From Chloroflexota bacterium (GTDB taxonomy: Bacteria; Chloroflexota; Dormibacteria; Dormibacterales; Dormibacteraceae), in NCBI GenBank assembly GCA_005880755.1, contig VBGV01000033.1, positions 1 to 12,775 of the forward strand: a stretch of DNA of 12,775 bases, read 5' to 3'. Shown here in pieces: positions 1-6,454 of this stretch (positions are counted from its first letter, which is position 1; each line of letters starts with the position of its first letter). A program made the translations under genes and the position numbers. The notes under the pieces were generated by a model. That model made no database searches and was not told the DNA's origin. It worked only from the letters and a program-made list of their open reading frames with translations.

Positions 1-2
1 CG

Positions 3-251
3 GACGGAGCAACTCGGTTCTTTTACCGGAGAACCGGCGAACGCAAGCGCTACGGCTACCCTGCGGAACCGAGTGTCGGCGGTCGCAAGGGCTTCGTCCA
101 ATGTTTGAGCAGCAACTCTGGTCGTTATGCGGTGCAGCGCGTAGAAGCCAATCTGATTCGCCATCGCGGCAAAGGGGATCTCGTAGGTCTGTGGACTACT
201 CGGAGGCGATATCGCATGAAGTTGGGGCTGGTAGTAATCCTCAAGCTCTGA
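3..251 (+). CDS. Partial hypothetical protein, C-terminal end
   Basis: An open frame enters from the left edge and runs 82 codons to a TGA, so only the C-terminal end could be present. The translation is basic, with many Arg, Lys and Tyr residues (for example RRTGERKRYGYPAE), and ends in a hydrophobic stretch (GLVVILKL). I do not recognise a family. No start codon is needed because the frame is open at the edge. A second forward frame, also open from the edge and ending at 409, overlaps it but is dominated by Arg, Gln and Ser in the way of an antisense or shifted shadow. The reading here is weak and the stretch may be decayed sequence beside the insertion element. Confidence 0.3.
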   Translation, partial: DGATRFFYRRTGERKRYGYPAEPSVGGRKGFVQCLSSNSGRYAVQRVEANLIRHRGKGDLVGLWTTRRRYRMKLGLVVILKL

Positions 252-577
252 TTGCGGAATTGGACCCACACTGCAATCGCCAACTCCACCAAAGGCCTCG
301 AAGGGTAGGACTGCGGCTAGGACGACGCCTTCCACAGACCACGCTCCCACGATGTGATTCTGGAGGGACGGGATATTCGATGCCTGGAGACATCCGGCAG
401 GACCGCTAGATCTACCCAAGTCCTGATAGCCGGCCGGGTAGGAGCGAGAAGAAGATGGCCAGCAATTGGCCCGGGTAGCGAAGAACCGATTCGGTGCGGT
501 TGCTGCACTGTTGCTGCACTAGCATCGTCGGCGAACAGCGCACGCAAAATTCGAATTCAATTTGGCTCCGGTATAGA
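252..577. other. Stretch without supportable gene, left of the insertion sequence
   Basis: No frame here has convincing protein character. A leftward frame at 317-547 and a rightward one at 354-620 have no recognisable motif and the second runs into the IS end. The stretch holds one perfect 11-base tandem duplication (499-520). It may be intergenic DNA or remains of a gene interrupted by the insertion sequence. Confidence 0.5.
499..520. repeat. Perfect 11-base tandem duplication
   Basis: The unit GTTGCTGCACT occurs twice without a gap, at 499-509 and 510-520. It lies outside any supported gene, about 60 bases left of the insertion sequence. It is probably a simple slippage duplication. Confidence 0.6.
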
Positions 578-626
578 CCTTCGGTTGATGCTTGACAGAT
601 CTACTGCGGGTGATCCTTGACACTCC
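578..626 (+). repeat. Left IS end: two tandem transposase-site-like units
   Basis: Two direct copies of a motif of the form CTTCGG-TGAT-CTTGACA occur with a 25-base period: CTTCGGTTGATGCTTGACA at 579-597 and CTGCGGGTGATCCTTGACA at 604-622. The second continues into CTCC and forms the inner inverted repeat. The same unit, in the opposite orientation, is found four times at the right end. Such repeated subterminal units are the expected layout of transposase binding sites; binding is inferred. Confidence 0.7.
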
Positions 627-635
627 AGTCTGAAT

Positions 636-1817
636 CTAACGCCGAACGGCGGTGCCATCGGCGTGCAACTTGCGGACGTCGCCTTTGCTGGTTCGAACCA
701 CCGTCTTGAGGAGTTCGTTGCCGACCCAGAACTGAAGCAGGCCATCGGTCACAAGCACATCGCAGGCGCTGCCGCCGAAGTTCTTGCCCACGCTGACCTG
801 CTGGTAGCCGACGCTCACGATTCCGTTGCGAGCCACCTTTCGGCAGACCCACTGTTCACCGTTGCGTTCGGGGCGCGGAGTCAACCGATGCTGGGGCCGG
901 TCAGTGCCGGCGTTGAAGCGGCTCTCGGGTGTGGCGTCGGCCAACGACTGGTGCGGACGCTGCTTGTTGTAGTAGTTAACCCATTCGTCCAGTGCCTCCT
1001 GTGCGGTCTTCAGGTTGCGGAACACCTGCCTGGTGTCGAACTCGACTCGAAGCGTCTTGTGGAAGCGCTCGATCTTGCCGGTGGTGGTCGGCGAGCGCGG
1101 CTCGGTGAGCAGGTGGTCGACCCCGTTCTCACGGCAAATCCGGTCGAAGAGCACTTCGACCGGAGGCTGTGCAAAGCGCCCCGTGAACACCTTGCCGTTG
1201 TCGGTCAGCACCTGCGCCGGCACGCCGTACGTGCGCAAAGCTGAACTGAATCCGTCGCACACCGACTGCGTCCGCTCCCTGGCCATCAGCCGCGCCGAGA
1301 TGCAAAACCTCGAGTGGTCGTCAACGCCGGTCAAGGCTTTGGCCGTCGTCCCGTCCGCGAGCAGGAAGCCACCGACGGTGTCCAGCTGCCAGAGCTCCAT
1401 CGGCGCAGCCCGCTCCCACCGCTTCCAGGTCTCGCGCCGCCAGCGTCGCTGCTGCGGCTCGATGACGCCAGCGCGGACCAGGCAGCGATAGACGCCCGAC
1501 TCCGACAGCGGCGGTTCCGCGCCGCCCTTGCGTGTCAGCTCCAGCGCCAGCCGACGCGCACCCCAGTAGGGCTTGGCGCGACGCACCTCCAACACCCTTG
1601 CCTCCCATACCGCCGGCATCTGGTGCGGGCTGTGGGCCGGCCGATGCGAGCGATTGTTCAGGCCTTCGAGCCCTTCCGCCTCGTATCGCGCGAGCCAGTC
1701 ATGCATCGTCTGCCGGCTGACTCCCCAATCGCTTGCTACCTCGGTCACCGTGCGACCATCCGCGATTACAGCCAGGACCGCCTTGTACCTCTGCTCAGCC
1801 ACGCTCATCTCCCTCAT
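636..1817 (-). CDS. IS481 family transposase (DDE/rve integrase core)
   Basis: This protein catalyses cut and strand transfer of the insertion sequence. Counting from the ATG at 1817 (393 residues), a helix-turn-helix region lies at about 22-45 (TVTEVASDWGVSRQTMHDWL), followed by a second DNA-binding segment and an rve integrase core. The catalytic triad is visible as D146 (LWQLDTVGG), D206 (VLTDNGKVF) and E250 (TGKIERFHKTLR), with the usual spacing of about 43 between the last two. The NYYNKQRPHQSL motif typical of IS481 transposases follows. Length is full. Starts at ATG 1817 or ATG 1808 are both possible; an in-frame TTG at 1832 would lie inside the inverted repeat. No frameshift or stop is seen, so the element may be active. 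Confidence 0.93.
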   Translation of the reverse strand: MREMSVAEQRYKAVLAVIADGRTVTEVASDWGVSRQTMHDWLARYEAEGLEGLNNRSHRPAHSPHQMPAVWEARVLEVRRAKPYWGARRLALELTRKGGAEPPLSESGVYRCLVRAGVIEPQQRRWRRETWKRWERAAPMELWQLDTVGGFLLADGTTAKALTGVDDHSRFCISARLMARERTQSVCDGFSSALRTYGVPAQVLTDNGKVFTGRFAQPPVEVLFDRICRENGVDHLLTEPRSPTTTGKIERFHKTLRVEFDTRQVFRNLKTAQEALDEWVNYYNKQRPHQSLADATPESRFNAGTDRPQHRLTPRPERNGEQWVCRKVARNGIVSVGYQQVSVGKNFGGSACDVLVTDGLLQFWVGNELLKTVVRTSKGDVRKLHADGTAVRR

Positions 1818-1826
1818 GCAAGGGAG

Positions 1827-1920
1827 TGTCAAGAATCAGCCGAAGTAGGTGTAAAGCATCACCCGAAGTAGTGACAACCATCAGCCGAAGGCCTTTTGTC
1901 GTCCCTCAGCCGAACTACTA
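1827..1920 (-). repeat. Right IS end: four tandem transposase-site-like units
   Basis: On the plus strand the core TCAGCCGAAGTAG, or a close variant, starts at 1836, 1859, 1881 and 1906, giving periods of 23, 22 and 25 bases. Whole units run about 1827-1849, 1850-1871, 1872-1895 and 1896-1920, each starting with a TGTCAA-like or TTGTC-like segment. Read on the minus strand they match the two units at the left end. The inner two complete the inverted repeat; the outer two have no counterpart on the left. They end nine bases before the tRNA-Thr gene. Confidence 0.75.
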
Positions 1921-1929
1921 CACCTCCAA

Positions 1930-2005
1930 TGGAGCCGCCGACAGGAATCGAACCCGTAACCTGCTGTTTACAAAACAGCTGCTCTGCCAATTGAGCTACG
2001 GCGGC
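1930..2005 (-). tRNA. tRNA-Thr (anticodon UGU), CCA encoded
   Basis: The minus strand folds as a full cloverleaf. The acceptor stem GCCGCCG pairs with CGGCGGC (1999-2005 and 1934-1940). The D arm contains GCTC/GAGC, and the anticodon stem GCTGT/ACAGC encloses the loop TTTGTAA. The T arm ACGGG-TTCGATT-CCTGT has the standard loop. The anticodon, at 1970-1972 on the plus strand, reads TGT, specifying threonine (ACA codons). The discriminator base is U, and CCA is encoded at 1930-1932. The element to its left does not disrupt any part of the gene. Confidence 0.95.
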
Positions 2006-2024
2006 GCTTCCAGATGAGCGTAAT

Positions 2025-2047
2025 GGAAGCCTCCGAGGCGGGCTTCC
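2025..2047 (-). terminator. Hairpin after the peptidase gene
   Basis: GGAAGCC (2025-2031) and GGCTTCC (2041-2047) form a perfect seven-pair stem around a nine-base loop. It lies 24 bases past the stop codon of the leftward peptidase gene and ahead of tRNA-Thr. There is no T tract, so a terminator role is a guess; it could instead be a leader structure of the tRNA transcript. Confidence 0.3.
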
Positions 2048-2071
2048 TGAGTAGGCTTCTGGGTCGGACGA

Positions 2072-3270
2072 CTAGCTCAGCAGCGGGAGCAACACAGCGA
2101 CGTTCGGCGACCCGAGCCCGGTGACCGGGTCCCATCCCGGCACACCGGAGGACCCGGCGAACCCCGCAAACCTGTTCCCTCCGCTGGTGATGTCATGGAA
2201 GGCCTCGCTGTAGGAGCTGCTCTTACCCACGTGATAGAGCCGCGTGTTGAGCGGTCCCTGGCGGTGTCCGGCCATCTCGTTCGACAGCGCCGCTATGCCG
2301 GCCCACTGGGCCGTGGCTGGGCTGGTGCCGACCACACGGCCGAACTTGCCCTTGAATGCAACGATCACGGCCCCGTACATCGATGCGCCCAACGCCACGT
2401 CAGGGATGCCTCGCCCGGTGTTGTTCTCGATGAAAGTCACCTGGTAGCCCGGCCGCTTGTACACCTGGCTGAAGCCCCCACCACTGGCTCCGTACTGGTC
2501 GTTCCAGGCCACCTCCGACTGGTGAGCACCGGAAACACGGTCCGCAACCAGGCGCGTCCCGCCGACGGCGGTGACCTCCGGGTCGGAGGCGGGGGTAGAC
2601 ACGGCGGCAACCAAAGTGCCGTCGCAAGTCCGCTCGGCCGCACCTACGTCACCGGACGATCGCCGAAGCTCTGCGAGATCACATCTCCCAGGTCGTTCTC
2701 GACCGCGTATCGGGTGGCACTCAGGATGTCGGCGTCGTCGCCGCTCGCGGCGAGCACCAGGTGGATGGTCGCGCCGGGCGCGATGGCGTGCGCCCACTCG
2801 ACGTCAGTCGCGATCTCGAGCGCCCAGCCCTTCTGAATCGCGCTCGAAGGATCAAACTCCGTCAGACCGTCGGGGGCCGTAACCAGCGGTGTCGTAGCCG
2901 GCAGGCCGAAGGTCTGGTCGAAGCGAGCAAGGTCCGTCAGGAGGGTAGGGTCCTGAAAGCCGGCGATGATCACGATCGTCTGCCCGGCTCCCGTGGTGCC
3001 ACCGTTGATGACCGACTCCATGTTGTAGGCGGTCCGGATCTGTTGCGGCGTGTAGCACGGCATGGGGGCAGTCGGGTTCTGGCACGACAGCCCAGGCATC
3101 ACGTCGTACTGCGCGTCGTCGAGCGCCTCGAAATTCGCGCTCGTCCCGACGGCGGGCGCCATGGCGTGGGCTGCCACGGCGGCAGGCCCGGCTCCGAGGG
3201 CCGTGGACGACGCCAGAAGACCGACCGCAAGGCGCGCGACGATAGCTCGTAGACCGAACGTGCTTCCCAA
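2072..3270 (-). pseudogene. Sedolisin-like (S53) secreted serine-carboxyl peptidase, frame broken
   Basis: Sedolisins are secreted acid-acting endopeptidases with a Glu-Asp-Asp-Ser active site. From a TTG at 3270, preceded by AGGAG at the right distance, the protein has a signal peptide (LRAIVARLAVGLLASSTALG) and then YTPQQIRTAYN, without the large prodomain many relatives have. E152 and D156 lie in LEIATDVEWAHAIAP. The first frame reads to ISQSFG and stops at 2644. The second frame resumes with SSGDVGAAE, which holds the oxyanion Asp, then PASDPEVTAVGGT, the Ser motif GTSPATAQWAG, and the calcium-site-like FHDIT and GWDPVTGLGSP to the TAG at 2072. About 30 residues usually found between SFG and SSGD are missing, and the frame changes near 2657-2664. 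An upstream ATG at 3354 is also in frame but adds a non-signal-like leader. Confidence 0.82.
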
Positions 3271-3385
3271 CCTAACCCTCTCCTGACGGGCCGCTCCGGG
3301 CGGCGTCTGATGTGGTCGAAATGGTAGGACCACCAGGGACTCAGTGAGCCCCATCTAATTCCGTCTCTTTATCCTTTCCCAGGAA
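3271..3385. promoter_or_regulatory. Divergent promoter region
   Basis: This 115-base gap separates the leftward peptidase gene from the rightward small-gene cassette and must hold promoters for both. AGGAG on the minus strand (3280-3284) is the likely ribosome site for the TTG start at 3270. The stretch 3355-3378 is locally richer in A and T than its surroundings. I see no clear -35/-10 pair or operator. If the peptidase starts at ATG 3354 instead, the gap shrinks to about 30 bases. Confidence 0.35.
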
Positions 3386-3718
3386 TTGATCGAGCCCAAA
3401 GACGTCGTGATCGCCATCCTCGGCTCGTCCGCCGCCCTCGCCGGCTTCGAGCTCGTGTTCCTGGGCATCATCATCGCCGCCTACCAGTCCTACTCGGGCA
3501 GCGTCCCGGTGCACGTGGTCCAGCCCTATCGCCTCACCGGCACCGCGCTCCTGGGCACCTTCGCCGTCAGCCTCGTCACCGTCGCCATCAGCCTCCTGTG
3601 GCTCAGCAATGGAGGCCCAACCGGCCTCTACGGCTGGGCGATCGGCCTGTTTGCGCTTCAGCTCGTGGCGGTGTTTGCCTCCGCCACCTGGGCCACGCGC
3701 ATGGTCCTCTGGCAGTAG
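3386..3718 (+). CDS. Small membrane protein with three predicted helices
   Basis: The 110-residue product is strongly hydrophobic. Likely membrane helices lie at about residues 7-33 (IAILGSSAALAGFELVFLG), 50-73 (TGTALLGTFAVSLVTVAISL) and 80-108 (WAIGLFALQLVAVFASATWA). No catalytic or binding motif is visible and I do not recognise a family. The start is the TTG at 3386; AGGA lies almost against it, so the GTG at 3407 is an alternative. The next gene begins two bases after the TAG, so the two are probably translated together. A role as a membrane anchor or partner for the following soluble protein is only inferred. Confidence 0.6.
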   Translation: MIEPKDVVIAILGSSAALAGFELVFLGIIIAAYQSYSGSVPVHVVQPYRLTGTALLGTFAVSLVTVAISLLWLSNGGPTGLYGWAIGLFALQLVAVFASATWATRMVLWQ

Positions 3719-3720
3719 AA

Positions 3721-4014
3721 GTGGCGCTCACCCAGAAGAAGCTCCAGGACCTGAAGGACGCGAGCCTGACGTCGCTGCTCCACGACGACGCGGCCGCTTG
3801 GAAGGCGAAGGCGAAGCACTCCTACACTGCGACGCATGGCTTCATCAAGGAGATCCGCCCGGACGACGTGGTGCCGCTGCTGATCGCCGAGCTCGAGGTG
3901 ACGCCTGAGTTCCGCAACTACCTGGCGAAGAAGAAGCTGAAACAGAAATACTGGTCGGAGTGGTTCGCGGAGCTGATCATCGACCGGTTCTGGTCGGAAT
4001 TGAAGGGAGGATGA
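3721..4014 (+). CDS. Hypothetical soluble protein, 97 residues
   Basis: From the GTG at 3721 the protein is rich in Lys, Asp, Glu and Trp, and looks helical and soluble. It starts ALTQKKLQDLKDASLTSLLHDD and ends with a basic-aromatic segment (KKKLKQKYWSEWF, then ELIIDRFWSELKGG). The open frame extends upstream to 3598, but that part overlaps the membrane-protein gene and reads as an Arg-rich shadow, so the GTG is preferred. It begins two bases after its upstream neighbour and overlaps the next gene by four bases (ATGA). No family is recognised. Confidence 0.6.
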   Translation: MALTQKKLQDLKDASLTSLLHDDAAAWKAKAKHSYTATHGFIKEIRPDDVVPLLIAELEVTPEFRNYLAKKKLKQKYWSEWFAELIIDRFWSELKGG

Positions 4015-4184
4015 CGTTGCCGAAGGACCCGTCGGAGCAGGCCAAACGGTTCATCGATGCGTCCCTGCGGGGACGCTCCCGGCCGCCCAGCAAAGCCGCC
4101 TACGCCCGGGCGATCAAGCTGGCCCGGCAGGCGATCGAAGAGCTTGCGCACGTCGCGCGGAGGGCTGGCTCCTCGGCCCGATAA
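4011..4184 (+). CDS. Small basic protein, 57 residues
   Basis: The product is basic and Ala/Arg-rich, with a probable helix over residues 27-51 (SKAAYARAIKLARQAIEELA). The ATG overlaps the TGA of the preceding gene in an ATGA arrangement, which suggests translational coupling. GGGAGG lies directly against this ATG, whereas an in-frame TTG at 4017 has it at normal distance, so the real start may be that TTG (55 residues). No family is recognised. It is the last gene of the three-gene cassette, and 117 bases follow before the sialidase-like gene. Confidence 0.5.
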   Translation: MTLPKDPSEQAKRFIDASLRGRSRPPSKAAYARAIKLARQAIEELAHVARRAGSSAR

Positions 4185-4195
4185 CCGAGCGATTA

Positions 4196-4207
4196 CCTCA
4201 TTTGAGG
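4196..4207. promoter_or_regulatory. Short inverted repeat upstream of sialidase-like gene
   Basis: CCTCATTTGAGG is a near palindrome (CCTCA and TGAGG around TT) about 95 bases before the sialidase-like start. Its size and position fit an operator, but no known regulator can be assigned. Confidence 0.25.
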
Positions 4208-4259
4208 GATGCCGCCCAATCGACCGGGGTGATATGCACTTAGGTCAGCAGGCGGTGAA

Positions 4260-4280
4260 GGCCCGGGTGGCACCGGGGCC
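4260..4280 (+). promoter_or_regulatory. Leader hairpin before the sialidase-like gene
   Basis: GGCCCGGGTG and CACCGGGGCC form an inverted repeat with one mismatch and a one-base centre, ending a few bases before the ribosome site AAGGGGGG (4286-4293). The structure could influence translation of the downstream gene. It does not match a riboswitch class I know. Confidence 0.3.
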
Positions 4281-4301
4281 TATCGAAGGGGGGTGTGGTC
4301 A

Positions 4302-6415
4302 ATGGCTCGTCCACGCGTCGCTATTTGGGCACTGGTCGCTCTGGTCGCCGGCGCGGTCGCGCTGGTGCCGCTACACGGAGGGGTCAAGACGGCGGACGCC
4401 GCCGCCATCGCCTTCGAGACTCCCACCGTCGTCGATCCGATCCACACCAACGGGGAGCCCGACATCGCGATCGACCCGCAGGGCCGCGTTTTCAACAGCG
4501 GGCCCACCGGGACCGGCACCCAGCGCAGCACATGGTTCGGCTCCGTCGACGGCGGCCACACCTTCCGGGTCATGACGCAGAAGATCCCGGCTTCGCCTGC
4601 GGTGGGCATCCCCGCCCCGGGACCGGGCGGCGGCGACACGGACATCGCGTTCGACCGCAGCGGCAAGCAGTATTTCGCCGACCTGTGGGCGCTCGCCTGC
4701 CAGCGCGTCGCGGTCACCGGACCGACGAACCCCGGCGCCACCGATCAGGAGAACTTCCTCGGCTGCGCCGGCAGCAGCCCGGGCTCCGACCGCCCGTCTA
4801 CCTGGAGTGGAACAACATCGTCGGTCCGGGCCCCAACGGGGGCGCCCAATGGAACATGAGCACGGACGGCCTGAACTACGTCAACGCCACCGTCGACGTG
4901 ACCCCCACCACCAGCACGAGCTATTCGCCGTTTGGTCCCGACGGTTATCCGGCGATCGACCAGGTTACTGGCAAGGTCTTTCAGGCTGCAGGCTGCACCA
5001 CCAACAACGGATGCACGTCGAGCGGGCTGTGGATGAACATCGGCACTCCGGACGCGTCCGGCAAGCTGCGCTTCCTCGATGACAACGGCGCGGGTGGCCA
5101 GGACCTAACGAAGCTTGTCCATATCGCCGATACGCCAACCGGTTCGCCGGACACCCTCTTCTCGGTCCTGTCGATGGACTCCGGCCGCAACCTCGAGGTG
5201 GTATGGACCGTCAGCAACAGCAACCCCGCCTTGCGCCAGACTTTTGTCAGCGCCTCGAGCGCAGCGAGCGGGTGGACCCTGTGGACGGCGCCTGTCCAGG
5301 TCAGCGACGGCTCGACCGCCACGGGCGACGCGACCAACGTCTTCCCGTGGCTCAAGGCCGGCGGGCCTGGCCGCGCCGACGCCGTCTGGTACGGATCCGA
5401 CAAGCTGGTCGATCCGAGCAGCCACAACAACCAGTCGTGGAACGTCTTCATGTCGCAGGTCGTGTTCCCGACCAACGCAGCGGGCGGGATCACCGGCGCG
5501 GCGCCGTCAAGCCAGCTCGTCAAGGTCACGCCGCATCCGATGCATTACGACGACGTCTGTCTGCAGGGCTCGGCATGCATCGCCAGCCAGGGCAACCGCA
5601 ACCTGGCCGACTTCTTCGTCGTCAACATCGATAACAGCGGCGCGGCCGAGATCGTCTATGACGACACCTCGAACAAGCTCGTCCAGGCGCCAGGGACTTG
5701 CACAGTCCAGGTGGCCGACCACTGTGGCGCCGGCGTGATCACGATCGCGCGCCAGTCGTCCGGGCTGGGCCTGTTCGGCACCAAGGTCAGCGGGCCGTCC
5801 AACTCGCCGGTAAGCGGCCTGAGCGACCCGGCGGGGGACGCCCGGTACGCAGTGATCGGAGGCAGCAACCAGCCGGGCATGGACATCCGATCCAGCCAGC
5901 TCAGCTTTTCGCCCAACGGCTCGACTCTCAACGTCACCATGCAGGTCGTCGACCTCGCTCACCCCGCCACGACGATCGGCTCCATAGCCGGCGCCACCAA
6001 CGTGCAGTACGTCACCCGGTGGCAGATGGGCAACACCGTCTACTACGCCGCGATGGAGAACAACGCGGCCAACCAGCCGATCTTCTACGCCGGCGCGATG
6101 AAGACGATCGACCTGTGCTCGGTGTCGGCGTGCTTCCCGCACGTGATGACGTATCCCGAGCCAGGTACGGGTACGTTCACGGGCAAGACTGAGGCGGGTT
6201 CAATCAACTGCACGTCGACTCCGTGCACACTGACCATCTCGGTCAAGGTCGGCGACGTGGGTGGCCCGACGGCCTCCAGCCTTCTGGAGTCGGTGGGCGC
6301 TTACTCGCTGGCCGCCGCGCTTCAGGAAGGCGCGGAGGACAACGCAGCCGCCGAGAGCGACACGGTGCCGCTCGAGATCGACGGCGTCTGCTGCTACAAC
6401 TTCCGCAGGAGATAA
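4302..6415 (+). pseudogene. Secreted sialidase-like (BNR/Asp-box) protein, single-base frameshift
   Basis: Read across one frame change this gives about 704 residues. The ATG at 4302 is preceded by AAGGGGGG at good distance and begins a signal peptide (RVAIWALVALVAGAVALVPL) with an Ala-rich cleavage region. A beta-propeller of the sialidase/BNR type follows: GEPDIAIDPQGRVF, an Asp box SVDGGHTF at residues 81-88, then DTDIAFDRSGKQYFADL. The frame shifts at the C run 4793-4795; restoring one C gives continuous GSDRPVYLEWNN. The second frame continues with propeller-like repeats (NRNLADFFVVNIDNSG) and then a separate C-terminal beta domain with Cys pairs, ending at 6415. No catalytic Arg triad or Tyr is confidently placed, so sialidase activity is not claimed. 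It likely acts outside the cell. The shift may be a sequencing error rather than decay. Confidence 0.78.
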
Positions 6416-6427
6416 GTAGGTAGAGAA

Positions 6428-6454
6428 GGGCGGAGCAGGTTAGAGCTCCGCCTT
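6428..6454. terminator. Bidirectional terminator hairpin between convergent genes
   Basis: GGCGGAGC (6429-6436) and GCTCCGCC (6445-6452) form a perfect eight-pair stem with an eight-base loop, flanked by AA on the left and TT on the right. It starts 13 bases after the sialidase-like stop and includes the last codons of the leftward MetE-like gene. T tracts are very short in either direction, so termination is probable but not certain. Confidence 0.45.

Larger units (their letters stand above)
578..1871 (-). mobile_element. IS481-type insertion sequence
   Basis: The element consists of one transposase gene between inverted ends. The innermost end repeats match at 15 of 16 bases: TGATCCTTGACACTCC at 611-626 and, on the other strand, TGATTCTTGACACTCC at 1838-1823. 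Each end continues outward with a second related unit (578-598 on the left, 1850-1871 on the right), giving an imperfect inverted repeat of roughly 48 bases per side and an element of about 1.3 kb, normal for this family. Two further units lie beyond the right end at 1872-1920, so the right boundary could instead be near 1920. I could not define a target-site duplication. It sits nearly flush with the 3' end of a tRNA-Thr gene. Confidence 0.75.

Noticed and set aside
317..547. Leftward 76-residue frame
   Set aside because: No ribosome site, no recognisable motif and composition like random GC-rich translation.
663..1491. Long rightward open frames opposite the transposase (663-1244 and 1015-1491)
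   Set aside because: They are antisense shadows of a full-length transposase with intact DDE residues and show no family motif of their own.
1827..1920. CRISPR-like array
   Set aside because: Units are imperfect, lack unique spacers and match the other IS end in inverted orientation.
2195..2836. Rightward 213-residue frame
   Set aside because: It lies antisense to clear sedolisin motifs and is His/Arg/Gly-rich as expected for a shadow.
3598..3720. N-terminal extension of the 97-residue protein
   Set aside because: It overlaps the hydrophobic coding sequence of the membrane protein and reads as an Arg-rich shifted frame.
4196..4301. Riboswitch before the sialidase-like gene
   Set aside because: I compared by eye with c-di-GMP, c-di-AMP and fluoride consensus motifs and found none; only generic hairpins are supported.
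5507..6142. Leftward 211-residue frame in the sialidase-like gene
   Set aside because: The sense strand encodes conserved propeller and beta-domain sequence; the antisense frame is Arg/Val/Asp-rich without motifs.
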